From Bacillota bacterium (GTDB lineage: Bacteria; Bacillota; Clostridia; Lachnospirales; Lachnospiraceae), in the NCBI GenBank assembly GCA_023423045.1, contig JAFAGA010000059.1:122384-186383 (forward strand): 64,000 bases of DNA, read 5' to 3'. This document shows positions 27,176 through 35,008 of this stretch, in pieces. The translations under genes were made by a program, and so were the position numbers. The notes beneath the pieces were generated by a model that was given only the letters and a program-made list of their open reading frames with translations, did no database searches and was not told the DNA's origin. Within the stretch, counting starts at the first letter, position 1. Every line of letters begins with the position of its first letter.

Positions 27176-27634
27176 ATGGACATCATTATTCGTTCCGCAA
27201 CAGAAAGGGATGCCGCAGAATTATGCCGTTTAAATACCTTATTTAATGAAGTGACCGATGTAAGTCCCGAGACCATTGCCCTCTCCATTCGTGACAATGG
27301 GCAGGAGCGGGTATTTGTGGCCGAGTGCGGCAACAGGCTCATCGGCTTTTGCTGTACACAGCTGTTCAAATCCTTCTGCTATAACCGTAATTCCGCGGAA
27401 ATCACCGAACTCTTCGTGGAGGAATCCTATCGCAGGAAAGGTGTGGCAACCGAGCTCATGTCCCTGGCAGAAAGGTATTATTCAGATAAATACATAGACA
27501 ATTTTCGGCTTCTTACCGGCGATCATAATATCAGCGCCCAAAGCTTCTATGAGAGTCTTGGCTACCTAAAAACCGATGAGATAATGTACGAAAAGGAGTT
27601 TCCCAATCGTGATAATGGCTCCCTCCCTCTATAA
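27176..27634 (+). CDS. GNAT-family N-acetyltransferase
   Basis: Acetyl-CoA-dependent acetyltransferase, 152 residues, a complete single GNAT domain. The acetyl-CoA loop reads LFVEESYRRKGVATELMSLA, where RRKGVA matches the Q/RxxGxG/A motif, and SAQSFYESLGY is the usual motif B end. ATG 27176 (MDIIIRSATE) has AGAAAGGA 12 bp upstream, which is longer than ideal. A TTG four codons earlier is less likely. A TATAAT at 27139-27144 may be its -10 box. The acceptor substrate is unknown. Confidence 0.85.
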   Translation: MDIIIRSATERDAAELCRLNTLFNEVTDVSPETIALSIRDNGQERVFVAECGNRLIGFCCTQLFKSFCYNRNSAEITELFVEESYRRKGVATELMSLAERYYSDKYIDNFRLLTGDHNISAQSFYESLGYLKTDEIMYEKEFPNRDNGSLPL

Positions 27635-27646
27635 GCTATCCACCTT

Positions 27647-28402
27647 TCAAATCATTTCTGCCTCTGCAAAGCAGTGTAAGTGCAACGGGCTCATAACGCG
27701 CAGACCTTCGCCCAAATGAAACCCTCTGTCCTGTGCCAGCTTTTCCCCGCGCATCGTGAAATAGGCTCTGTACAGTGCCAGAAGCTCATTCGAAATCTGG
27801 CTTTTATGGGCTGCAATCGCCTCGAATTTCCGGTCAAATGCTTCTGTGATATCTATAATGGTATTCGGTTTGTTCGTAAAATAAAAGCCGATTGCGAAGG
27901 GGTTGGCCGGGCTTGTCATGCTCCCCTTCGGGTATTGGATCAGAGATGCCGATATAAATGCCTGCGCTACGGCCCATCCGGTCACCACATGATCCCAATG
28001 AGCCTCATAGGCCATCCAGGGATCCGGGCAGAAAACCATGTCATATTGGCCCTTGCGAATCACTTCTGCCACCATACCGGCCAATCGAGGAACATCATTT
28101 AAGGTTCCATCCGGAAATCCCAGGCTGTCATACTCGGTTACACCCAGAATTTTTCCTGCGTCCCTGACTTCCCTAGTACGCACCTTCACCAGCTCCTCTC
28201 CTATCAGCTCCGGAGAAACCGCACCCAGACCTCCGTCCGTCATGGTAAGATAATCCACCCGGCAGCCGGAACTGCTCAGCACCGCAATGGTACCTCCCAT
28301 CCCTATCTCATTGTCATCGGGATGGGGCTGCACGCACAGGGCCTTCTTCCCTTGTAAGATGTCCGGCGGTAATAATAATGCCTGTATATCCTCTTGCTTC
28401 AT
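27647..28402 (-). CDS. PIG-L family deacetylase
   Basis: LmbE/PIG-L enzymes are zinc-dependent hydrolases that remove acetyl groups from N-acetylglucosaminyl and similar substrates. The 251-residue protein has the signature HPDDNEIGMGG near residue 27 (His and Asp zinc ligands, catalytic Asp), TMTDGG, and WDHVVTG near residue 135 with the third His. No signal peptide. It starts 4 bp after a GPH-type sugar symporter, so transporter and deacetylase form an operon. An imported acetylated sugar or glycoside as substrate is an inference from that pairing. Confidence 0.88.
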   Translation of the reverse strand: MKQEDIQALLLPPDILQGKKALCVQPHPDDNEIGMGGTIAVLSSSGCRVDYLTMTDGGLGAVSPELIGEELVKVRTREVRDAGKILGVTEYDSLGFPDGTLNDVPRLAGMVAEVIRKGQYDMVFCPDPWMAYEAHWDHVVTGWAVAQAFISASLIQYPKGSMTSPANPFAIGFYFTNKPNTIIDITEAFDRKFEAIAAHKSQISNELLALYRAYFTMRGEKLAQDRGFHLGEGLRVMSPLHLHCFAEAEMI

Positions 28403-28406
28403 TTTT

Positions 28407-29762
28407 CTATTCCCCTTTCATTTTTTCATTACCACGACACTGCTCCAGCTTTTCGTGAATTTCTTTCATCCTTGCACCCGAAAGCCGGTAAAAGAACATT
28501 GGAACGACAGCCAGAAGGAAACTGGCCGCGGGAATCAGATACATCATGGCACTGAAACCGGTCTGTATCTTGGGAGTGATCGGCTGATTTTCCACATAAC
28601 TCATTATACTTAGTCCAATACCGATAAACAGCCGGGCAAAGGCAGAACTCAGCTTTGTTAAAAAGGTATTGACGGAGAAGATGATTCCTTCCCCTCTATA
28701 TCCGAGCTTCCATTCCGAGAATTCCACGGCATCCAGCAGCATTGTAGAGCATAGAATGGTAATAGCGCCTGTGCAGACAAAGCTGAGTCCAAGAAAGATC
28801 AATCCCAGGGTTACATTCTCCCGTCCGCCAAGGAAAGGAATAACGCTGGTAAGCCCGCCTAGCAGGCAAAACAGAAAGAAAAGCTTTTTCTTTTCAAAAT
28901 GCTTGATTAATTTGGGTGCAATTATCATTCCCAATGTCATTCCTATTACAAGACTGAGTCCGATCGGTGTCACATAGCCTGCATCCTTCCATACATATAC
29001 AACAAAATACATCTGAACACTCTGGCGTATGCCATTAACCAGATTTGATATAAGGAGTGCAGCCATGAGGGCCAGAAGCGGTCCGTTTACGGTGATGGTC
29101 TTCAGATTCTTCCTTATGGGAATTACTTCTTTGTCAGGCTGAATTCGCTCCTTCGTCTTTATCCCGGCCGCCACCATCAACACCGCTCCGATAACCGCTA
29201 TCAGCATTACTGCCTTCGTATAAGCTCCGGCACTGCGTTCGCCGCCAAAGGCATTGATGATCTGAATGCTGCCCACCGTCACTATCACCGTGCCTATTGT
29301 TCCTCCTATTTTACCAAGTGTCACCATCATGTTCCGTTCATCGGGATTATGGGAAACCGATGATGTGATCGCCCAAATCGGGATATCGCAGACCGTATAG
29401 GACATATCCCATAACACATAGCTGATAGCTGCCAGAGCGATAGTTGCCGCCGGGGACACTCCGTAATGAACAAAGCAGAGAACACTTGTCAGCGCGATCA
29501 TAAGGGGTCCGAAGATCATATAAGGTCTGAACTTTCCCCATCTGCTTCTTGTTCGATCTACCACCAGCCCCATTATGGGGTCGTTAATGGCATCCCACAG
29601 GCTTCCTATCACAATGATCGTTGTTGCTGCATGTACGGGTATTGCCAGCAAATCTGTAAAGAAAAACAGAATATACATAGACATGAAATTATAAAGCATA
29701 TTCTGCCCCAACAATCCCCCCGTATAAGCCGCCTTTTCCAGTCCTGGTATTTTATTCTTCAT
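28407..29762 (-). CDS. GPH-family sugar:cation symporter (MFS)
   Basis: Glycoside-pentoside-hexuronide:cation symporter, about 451 residues with 12 hydrophobic segments. Family features include AYTGGLLGQNMLYNFMSMYI at the N terminus, WDAINDPIMGLVVDRTRSRW in the loop after helix 2 (the conserved D-x-x-x-DP region and the DRTRSRWGKFRPY basic loop), and WDMSYTVCDIP. I chose ATG 29762 (MKNKIPGLEK) with GGGAGAGG directly upstream over a longer frame. It probably imports a glycoside or hexuronide that the PIG-L enzyme downstream de-acetylates. Confidence 0.88.
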   Translation of the reverse strand: MKNKIPGLEKAAYTGGLLGQNMLYNFMSMYILFFFTDLLAIPVHAATTIIVIGSLWDAINDPIMGLVVDRTRSRWGKFRPYMIFGPLMIALTSVLCFVHYGVSPAATIALAAISYVLWDMSYTVCDIPIWAITSSVSHNPDERNMMVTLGKIGGTIGTVIVTVGSIQIINAFGGERSAGAYTKAVMLIAVIGAVLMVAAGIKTKERIQPDKEVIPIRKNLKTITVNGPLLALMAALLISNLVNGIRQSVQMYFVVYVWKDAGYVTPIGLSLVIGMTLGMIIAPKLIKHFEKKKLFFLFCLLGGLTSVIPFLGGRENVTLGLIFLGLSFVCTGAITILCSTMLLDAVEFSEWKLGYRGEGIIFSVNTFLTKLSSAFARLFIGIGLSIMSYVENQPITPKIQTGFSAMMYLIPAASFLLAVVPMFFYRLSGARMKEIHEKLEQCRGNEKMKGE

Positions 29763-30099
29763 AGCCTCTCCCATCTGCCCGCTTCGCCGGGCGCACAAAT
29801 TAGTAAAGCTGAAAGCTCCATTCCCCATCGATGGCCTTTTTCTTCAGGGCACGGACGGATATCACCTCCTCCAAACTTTTATTATCTCCTCCGTCTCCCA
29901 GATAGAAGTAATCCGCCGGGCTGATTCGAGCCGGGAAGTGAGCGGTTTTTGTTCATTCTGTTATGACGATGTAATAGGAGCTAAAGCGATAGAACAGATA
30001 AAAAGAATGTGTAATTTTGAATTCACAGAGAGCAGCAAAATCCTTAACAGAGCGGACTTACAGGCAGCGAGGGCTTCCTCAATAAAAGCTTAAAAATAT
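29763..30099. other. Intergenic region without recognisable gene
   Basis: This 337-bp gap between the symporter and tRNA-Ala contains two GGAGGAGG-type purine stretches on the minus strand (near 29862-29890) and short frames of fewer than 30 codons. I see no hairpin terminator for the tRNA and no conserved coding signal. It may be leader sequence of the symporter transcript. Confidence 0.4.
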
Positions 30100-30172
<73 letters not shown>

Positions 30173-30187
30173 ATATAGCATATGATA

Positions 30188-30216
30188 ATTATAAGAAATG
30201 TTGAGATTCCAGTCAA
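30188..30216 (-). promoter_or_regulatory. Promoter of tRNA-Ala
   Basis: On the minus strand TTGACT (30216-30211), a 17-bp spacer and TATAAT (30193-30188) lie 16 bp before the mature tRNA 5' end. Confidence 0.85.
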
Positions 30217-30278
30217 CATAAATTTTCCAGGATATCATAAAGCTTCCATTATTTTGGAGTTCTTCAGAACTTAGAAAT

Positions 30279-30310
30279 AGACGGGTAAATCACAAAGAAC
30301 TTACCCGTCT
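30279..30310. terminator. Terminator after the MFS gene
   Basis: AGACGGGTAA / TTACCCGTCT form a perfect 10-bp stem around a 12-nt loop, just past the stop codon of the MFS transporter. A TTTTCT tail lies on the plus side and a weaker TATTTC on the minus side. Confidence 0.65.
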
Positions 30311-30315
30311 TTTCT

Positions 30316-31494
30316 CTATAAAATCTTTCGGTGATAGTGCCATAGTCCAAAAAAGATCCAGTATGTAAGGCAAACAACGCCCAAAAATACAAAACCAGTG
30401 AAGATTGAAACGTTTGTGCTGATATAACCAAAGAATAGACCCACGAATATACAAATCAGGCGCAGTCCAAGTGACGAAAACGATTCAACTGTGGCCCTTA
30501 TGTGGCTCTCTGTGTGGCGATGCAGGTAACCTCCCACAAGTGGATCAATAATTCCTGCTACCAGGGATACTAAGACCATTGGAACCAGGCACATGATATT
30601 CCGCATAAAAAAGATTGCTGCATAGCCAAGTGCATTGATGGCTATAGCACATGAAAATATCCTGCCATAGCTAAATCTCTCCTTCAATTTATAGGCAAAT
30701 AGATTTCCAGGTATTCTAAATGACATTTCAACAGCACTGATTATCCCGAAGAACAAAACAGGCACTCCGATGTTGTCTAATAAGATTTGCCAGAACTCAT
30801 CTAAATATATCATGCACGCGCCCAATACTGCCCCAGTCAGACAATAGACAAAAACAAAAGGCTGTGTCACAAACACTGTAACCGCTTGCTTCGCATATTG
30901 CCGCATTCCATCCAGCTCGCTTTCAGGCCTCGTCATCATGGGAGGCTCTTTGAGAGTCATCGTAACAACGAACGCCATTATCATGCTTATGATTGAGATA
31001 ATGTAATTAAACTCCAGCTGAAAGTAATTCGCTAACATACTTCCACTAAGCGCCGCGCTTAAAGAACCGATGAAATCTACAGCCGATAAACGACCTGATA
31101 CCTTTTCAAAGTCCTCCTGTTTATCAACCGACAATAGGGAATCGTATAAAAGTGCATTCTCACTACCGCTGGAAAATGCCTTGCCCATACCGGACAAAAA
31201 GACTGCAAAGGCAAATTGCCAAAAACTATGCGCAAACAAAAGCAAGATAAGTTCGATGGCTGCCAATGCATTGCAAATTGTAATTAAGCGTTTCCGTCCA
31301 AATTTATCGGACAATATCCCGGAGGGGATTTCAAATATAACAATGGTTAGCGCATAAATGATTTCCGTATAAACTACCATTTGCACATTCATACCACGTT
31401 GCTGCCAAAACAGTCGTTCAATTACATACGCAGGTATCAGCGAATGAAAAAACGAAATCCCATACAGCTTTTTTATATTACTCAAATAGCCCAT
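30316..31494 (-). CDS. MFS transporter
   Basis: Major facilitator with 392 residues and about 12 membrane helices. The loop after helix 2 reads GILSDKFGRKR, the classic MFS signature, and the start of helix 2 has ALTIVIFEIPSG. ATG 31494 has AAAGGGAGA upstream. The EIPSGILSDKFGRK style places it with DHA-like drug or small-molecule exporters of Firmicutes. The substrate cannot be told. It is a single gene with its own terminator. Confidence 0.85.
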   Translation of the reverse strand: MGYLSNIKKLYGISFFHSLIPAYVIERLFWQQRGMNVQMVVYTEIIYALTIVIFEIPSGILSDKFGRKRLITICNALAAIELILLLFAHSFWQFAFAVFLSGMGKAFSSGSENALLYDSLLSVDKQEDFEKVSGRLSAVDFIGSLSAALSGSMLANYFQLEFNYIISIISMIMAFVVTMTLKEPPMMTRPESELDGMRQYAKQAVTVFVTQPFVFVYCLTGAVLGACMIYLDEFWQILLDNIGVPVLFFGIISAVEMSFRIPGNLFAYKLKERFSYGRIFSCAIAINALGYAAIFFMRNIMCLVPMVLVSLVAGIIDPLVGGYLHRHTESHIRATVESFSSLGLRLICIFVGLFFGYISTNVSIFTGFVFLGVVCLTYWIFFGLWHYHRKIL

Positions 31495-31565
31495 TTTTAT
31501 CTCCCTTTCTTATTATTTTAGAAGATAAAGACAGGCGGGGCACGGGTTTTACGATGGGCTAAGGC

Positions 31566-31709
31566 TTAACAGGGGGGACGAGCTTTCAGCATAAATAACA
31601 CCTCCTCATAATTCTCAATGTCATGCTTTATATTGGCCGGCTTATACTCGAATTGCAAAATCATTTGGCCGCTGCCAAAGCTGTCAAATACCAAGGATGC
31701 TTCTGATAC
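31566..31709 (-). pseudogene. C-terminal gene remnant (47 codons)
   Basis: On the minus strand an open stretch begins at 31709 and reads VSEASLVFDSFGSGQMILQF, then about 27 further residues to TAA at 31568-31566. It has convincing coding character but no start codon or ribosome site. A TATAAT-like box and AT-rich DNA precede it. It looks like the tail of a deleted gene. I do not recognise the family. Confidence 0.35.
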
Positions 31710-31927
31710 AATTATTATATCATTTTAAGGATATTTATTAAAGTTTATATTTCATGCATCCTTACTGCCTGTATCAGTTGATAATTGCGGCGTTAGTACA
31801 TTAAATTATTAAATTCCCCTCATAGCGTCCAATACCAGCTCTGCATGAAGAATGTTACCTGCTTTCACTTTTATACAGTGTTCAACGTTCACGGAATGCA
31901 TAACATTCCTGTAAAAGGCTATGGACT
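31710..31927. other. Intergenic, possible second remnant
   Basis: On the minus strand near 31820-31915 a 30-codon frame ends in KAGNILHAELVLDAMRGI and stop. It has no ribosome site and may be the tail of another deleted gene next to the FAD oxidoreductase. Otherwise the region is AT-rich with no clear structure. Confidence 0.3.
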
Positions 31928-33196
31928 TCAATAAAACACACATCCCTGCTTATGCAACTGTTCCTGCAATTTCTTGATGTTCACATTTCTCATATCGTTT
32001 CCGCTCTCTGCCACAACACTCACTGCGGTACCGGCAGCTTCTCCGATACAGCAGACAATGGGCATAATTCTAATTGATGCCTGCGCTTCATGAGTTGCGG
32101 AAATGCACCGGCCTGCCACCAGAAGGTTTGTAACTTTTTTAGGAATTAAGCTGCGATATGGAATCGTATAATATTGTCCTTCGGGAAAATAGTAATGGCT
32201 TGTACCGCTTCCTTCCGGATTATGAATATCAATATCATAATTGCCGAGTGCAATGGAATCTTCAAATTTTGTACAGGCTATAAGGTCATCCGCTGTCAGC
32301 AGGTATTCACCGTCAATCATGCGGCTCTCCCGCACTCCGATTTCCGGGGCGGTCATCAGTAACTCACTGTCCTGGAACCCGTCTATATTCTCCTTCATAA
32401 AAGCAAACAGCTCCAGCACCTGCTCCCTTGCCTCGATCTCTGCTTTTGTCAGATCAAAGGCATCCACCGGGTTACACTTTACAATACGCGTTGAGTTAAA
32501 ATGCAAAACACCGTCCACCATGGTACGGAAAATCAAAACATCCTCACGGATATTTTTTATTTTCCCCTGTTTCCGCATTTCTTTATATAAATTATTAATA
32601 ACAGGACGGGACTTTTGATATTTTTCCATATCCACCTTCCCCACCCTAAAGCACAGCGTCATAGGCTGGCAAAGATGATCTCCTTCCCTGCCCAAATGAT
32701 ACGGACAGCCGCATAAAACCGCCAAGTCGGCATCTCCTGTGGCGTCAATAAAATAATCGGCAAAGATCTCCTGTCTGCCGGATTTATTAGCCACCGTTAC
32801 AGATTTTATTTGATCCCCATCTTTTTTTGCATCAATGAGGTAGGAATGAAACAAAAGCTCCGCTTTTGACTGTACGACCATTCTGTTCAGGATTATCTTC
32901 AGAAATTCTTCCTGAAAGGCCGGCTCCCCACCGTTTTCTGCCGCCCCCATGCCTCTTAGGTTTTCCAGTATTTCCGAAAAGATCCCCTGGCTTAACTGGT
33001 AATTTCTTAATATTCCGTTCTCCGTAATCTTTGTTACATTAGGCATAAACGGATTCACAAGGCAGTTCACTGCTGCACCGCCCAAGCAGTTTGACTTATC
33101 AATCAATAGCACCGACAGACCGGCTCTGGCTCCGCTGATAGCAGCAGCCGTCCCTGCAAACCCGCCTCCGATTACCACCAAATCATACTTTTTCAT
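31928..33196 (-). CDS. FAD-dependent oxidoreductase (FAD_oxidored family)
   Basis: Flavoprotein of 422 residues. The dinucleotide-binding site VIGGGFAGTAAAISGARAGL begins at residue 8 and is followed by the ribose-binding acidic residue in LLIDKS. DYFIDATGDADLAVLCG near residue 150 is the second FAD-contact motif (ATGDAD) typical of this family, and LLVAGRCISATHEAQASIRI near 365 closes the FAD domain. No signal peptide. ATG 33196 has AAAAGGAGAG upstream. The divergent PocR-AraC gene suggests induction by a small metabolite. Family members oxidise varied hydroxylated compounds, and the substrate is unknown. Confidence 0.85.
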   Translation of the reverse strand: MKKYDLVVIGGGFAGTAAAISGARAGLSVLLIDKSNCLGGAAVNCLVNPFMPNVTKITENGILRNYQLSQGIFSEILENLRGMGAAENGGEPAFQEEFLKIILNRMVVQSKAELLFHSYLIDAKKDGDQIKSVTVANKSGRQEIFADYFIDATGDADLAVLCGCPYHLGREGDHLCQPMTLCFRVGKVDMEKYQKSRPVINNLYKEMRKQGKIKNIREDVLIFRTMVDGVLHFNSTRIVKCNPVDAFDLTKAEIEAREQVLELFAFMKENIDGFQDSELLMTAPEIGVRESRMIDGEYLLTADDLIACTKFEDSIALGNYDIDIHNPEGSGTSHYYFPEGQYYTIPYRSLIPKKVTNLLVAGRCISATHEAQASIRIMPIVCCIGEAAGTAVSVVAESGNDMRNVNIKKLQEQLHKQGCVFY

Positions 33197-33302
33197 AACG
33201 AACTCTCTCCTTTTATCATAGTGATATGGCTAAACCTGCTTTCCTGACCCCTATATTATCATAAAGGAAGTTCAGATTACTTATACTAAAAAAGAATATT
33301 TC

Positions 33303-33331
33303 TTGAACAAACGAAACATCTATACTACAAT
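33303..33331 (+). promoter_or_regulatory. Promoter of the PocR-AraC regulator
   Basis: TTGAAC (33303-33308), 17-bp spacer, TACAAT (33326-33331). It lies in the divergent region shared with the FAD oxidoreductase gene. Confidence 0.7.
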
Positions 33332-33378
33332 GCTTATAGAAACAGGTAATTGCTTCAATTATTCAGGAGGTATTCTCC

Positions 33379-34266
33379 ATGGCTGAAAATTATGAAACCT
33401 TGTCTGATTTACTACAGCTATTTTCAAACCATACTAAAGCCCATGTATGCATTCATGATGTTTCAGGAATTTTAAAATCCAAAAACTTAAATCTTGATTT
33501 TACTAACCAGATACATTCAAAAGCTTTCTGTACCGCTGCAAAAAGTTCTCCCAAAGGTTACCGGATGTGCACACGGTGCAAGATATATGCCAATAGAAAG
33601 GCAACTGTCTGTCAAACCATGTTTTATGGACACTGTCCCTACGGACTATTTGAGATTGCAAAGCCTGTTATAATCGACGGGAAATTGCAATGCATTATTT
33701 ATATAGGAAACCTGGTTTTTGATTACGATGAAACCATTCAAAAAATACACCGTACCTGCATAATTACAAAAGCAAATGCACAGGATTTACTTCTCCATAT
33801 AAAAGAAACACAACCCATTGATTCCGCAGACTATTACATTCAGTTTGCTTCTCTTATTGACAGTTACATACGTCTGCTTCATCAACATAACAAAGCCTAT
33901 GACGGTCAGGAGGCTTCCCCGTATCACTGGGCGGTATCGGCACTGCAAAATTATATCCATAGCAATTACAGCCAGAATTTATCCCTGCAAAACGTATCTA
34001 AACTATATTTCATTAACGATAAATACATTGGGAGAATATTCAAGAAGCAGCTGGGTTATTCGTTCCACGAATATTTAAACAAGGTACGGCTGGAAAATGC
34101 TATTGGACTCTTAACCCATACCCATAATAAAATTATAACCATTGCCTTGGACAGCGGCTTTCAAAATGTAACTTATTTCAACCGGTTATTTCTGAAAAAA
34201 TACGGGATATCACCTTCGAAGTACCGCCAAATGCAGCATAAGCACAGCACTCCTCCATTTCTATAG
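33379..34266 (+). CDS. AraC-family regulator with PocR sensory domain
   Basis: 295 residues. Residues ~8-160 match the PocR ligand-binding domain, which senses small diols or hydrocarbon derivatives, including the Cys-rich block GYRMCTRCKIYANRKATVCQ and GHCPYGLFEIAKPVI. Residues ~190-290 are the AraC helix-turn-helix pair (LSLQNVSKLYFINDKYIGRI and ITIALDSGFQNVTYFNRLFL). ATG 33379 follows CAGGAGG. It is divergent from the FAD oxidoreductase, which is the likely target. It could also regulate itself. Confidence 0.9.
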   Translation: MAENYETLSDLLQLFSNHTKAHVCIHDVSGILKSKNLNLDFTNQIHSKAFCTAAKSSPKGYRMCTRCKIYANRKATVCQTMFYGHCPYGLFEIAKPVIIDGKLQCIIYIGNLVFDYDETIQKIHRTCIITKANAQDLLLHIKETQPIDSADYYIQFASLIDSYIRLLHQHNKAYDGQEASPYHWAVSALQNYIHSNYSQNLSLQNVSKLYFINDKYIGRIFKKQLGYSFHEYLNKVRLENAIGLLTHTHNKIITIALDSGFQNVTYFNRLFLKKYGISPSKYRQMQHKHSTPPFL

Positions 34267-34361
34267 TTACGTACATTAATCCACCGTTTTATTCACATTA
34301 TCCACAATATATAGTATAAGTTGAATTATTTTTAATATATCTAGTATTTTTATTATTGATA

Positions 34362-34484
34362 TACCTTCAAACTTTTGCTAACTTCATCTCGAAGCTGTTT
34401 GAAGCCGGAATGGATAAGCCAAACTACGCTTCAGTGCAACAGAGCGTCATGCGAAATTATGAATCAAAAAGGGGAAAACCTTAA
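34362..34484 (+). pseudogene. C-terminal gene remnant next to tRNA-Leu
   Basis: A plus-strand frame without start reads FANFISKLFEAGMDKPNYAS, then VQQSVMRNYESKRGKP and stop at 34482-34484. Codon choice looks like real coding sequence, while the preceding ~90 bp is AT-rich and closed. It seems to be the tail of a gene lost near the tRNA insertion hot spot. I do not recognise the family. Confidence 0.35.
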
Positions 34485-34500
34485 TTTATAAGGTTTTCCC
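34472..34500 (-). terminator. Terminator of tRNA-Leu
   Basis: GGGAAAACCTT / AAGGTTTTCCC (11 bp) with CCTTTTTG after it on the minus strand, 15 bp beyond the tRNA 3' end. Confidence 0.75.
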
Positions 34501-34514
34501 TTTCATTTCACTGA

Positions 34515-34598
34515 TGCAGTCGAGGGGACTTGAACCCCTACCCAGAAACCCGGACTAGATCCTTAGTCTAGCGCGTATGCCAATTCCGCCACGACTGC
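34515..34598 (-). tRNA. tRNA-Leu (AAG), reconstituted at island boundary
   Basis: An 84-nt class II tRNA on the minus strand. Acceptor GCAGTCG pairs with CGACTGC; anticodon stem CTAGA/TCTAG with loop CTAAGGA gives anticodon AAG; T loop GTTCAAGTC; discriminator A; no encoded CCA. A34 implies inosine modification. Its 5' half, up to the end of the anticodon loop, is repeated at 56303-56341, so the 5' half of this intact gene was probably supplied by the inserted island. Confidence 0.93.
34560..34598. repeat. Left attachment repeat (within tRNA-Leu)
   Basis: 39 bp from the anticodon loop to the 5' end of tRNA-Leu. 33 bp (34560-34592) are identical to 56303-56335, one base differs (g versus a), and five more match. 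Confidence 0.85.
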
Positions 34599-34734
34599 TT
34601 ATTTACAGTACTAACAGTAGATTAAAAAGTTCAATCACACATTAAATTACTGCGCTAGAACAGTATATCAAATGGACAAGGAGAAGTCAAGATAAAATTA
34701 AGGAAATTTAACAGAGAAATGGAGTTATTATTCT

Positions 34735-34895
34735 TTGTATTTTCAGAGATATCCACCAGCTTGTGAGTACTTACCCTTTAACACATTAATTATATTATTG
34801 TGGGGTATTCCTGTACGTCTGCCAGCTTTTTTTATACTCTCGAACTCAAATATAACTGAATTTGTACCCTTTTCTATACATAAATATACTGAATG
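34735..34895 (-). pseudogene. Fragment of a homing-endonuclease-like protein (NUMOD repeat)
   Basis: The minus strand reads VIFEFESIKKAGRRTGIPHN, then NIINVLKGKYSQAGGYL, a TGA stop, and KY. This matches the NUMOD DNA-binding repeat that ends HNH homing endonucleases (F-x-S-I-K-x-A...I-x-x-V-x-x-G-K...A-G-G-Y-x-W). The Trp codon of the closing GGYxW has become TGA, and the nuclease part is missing. It sits between the tRNA-Leu and the LysM-GH18 gene. Confidence 0.5.
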
Positions 34896-35008
34896 TGATG
34901 TGCTGATATGTCAGAAAACAATTTGCAGATTTTCAATTTCGTTACTGTTTATAAACTTTTGCTACTCGATTTCATATATTTATTATAATTATATTTATGA
35001 GGTTTAAT

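Noticed and set aside
30404..30416. LacI-like operator GAAACGTTTG inside the MFS gene
   Set aside because: It lies within coding sequence, lacks the outer palindrome arms and is far from any promoter.
34735..35007. 90-codon plus-strand ORF before the LysM-GH18 gene
   Set aside because: The opposite strand has a clear NUMOD relic, and the plus ORF has no ribosome site or known pattern.
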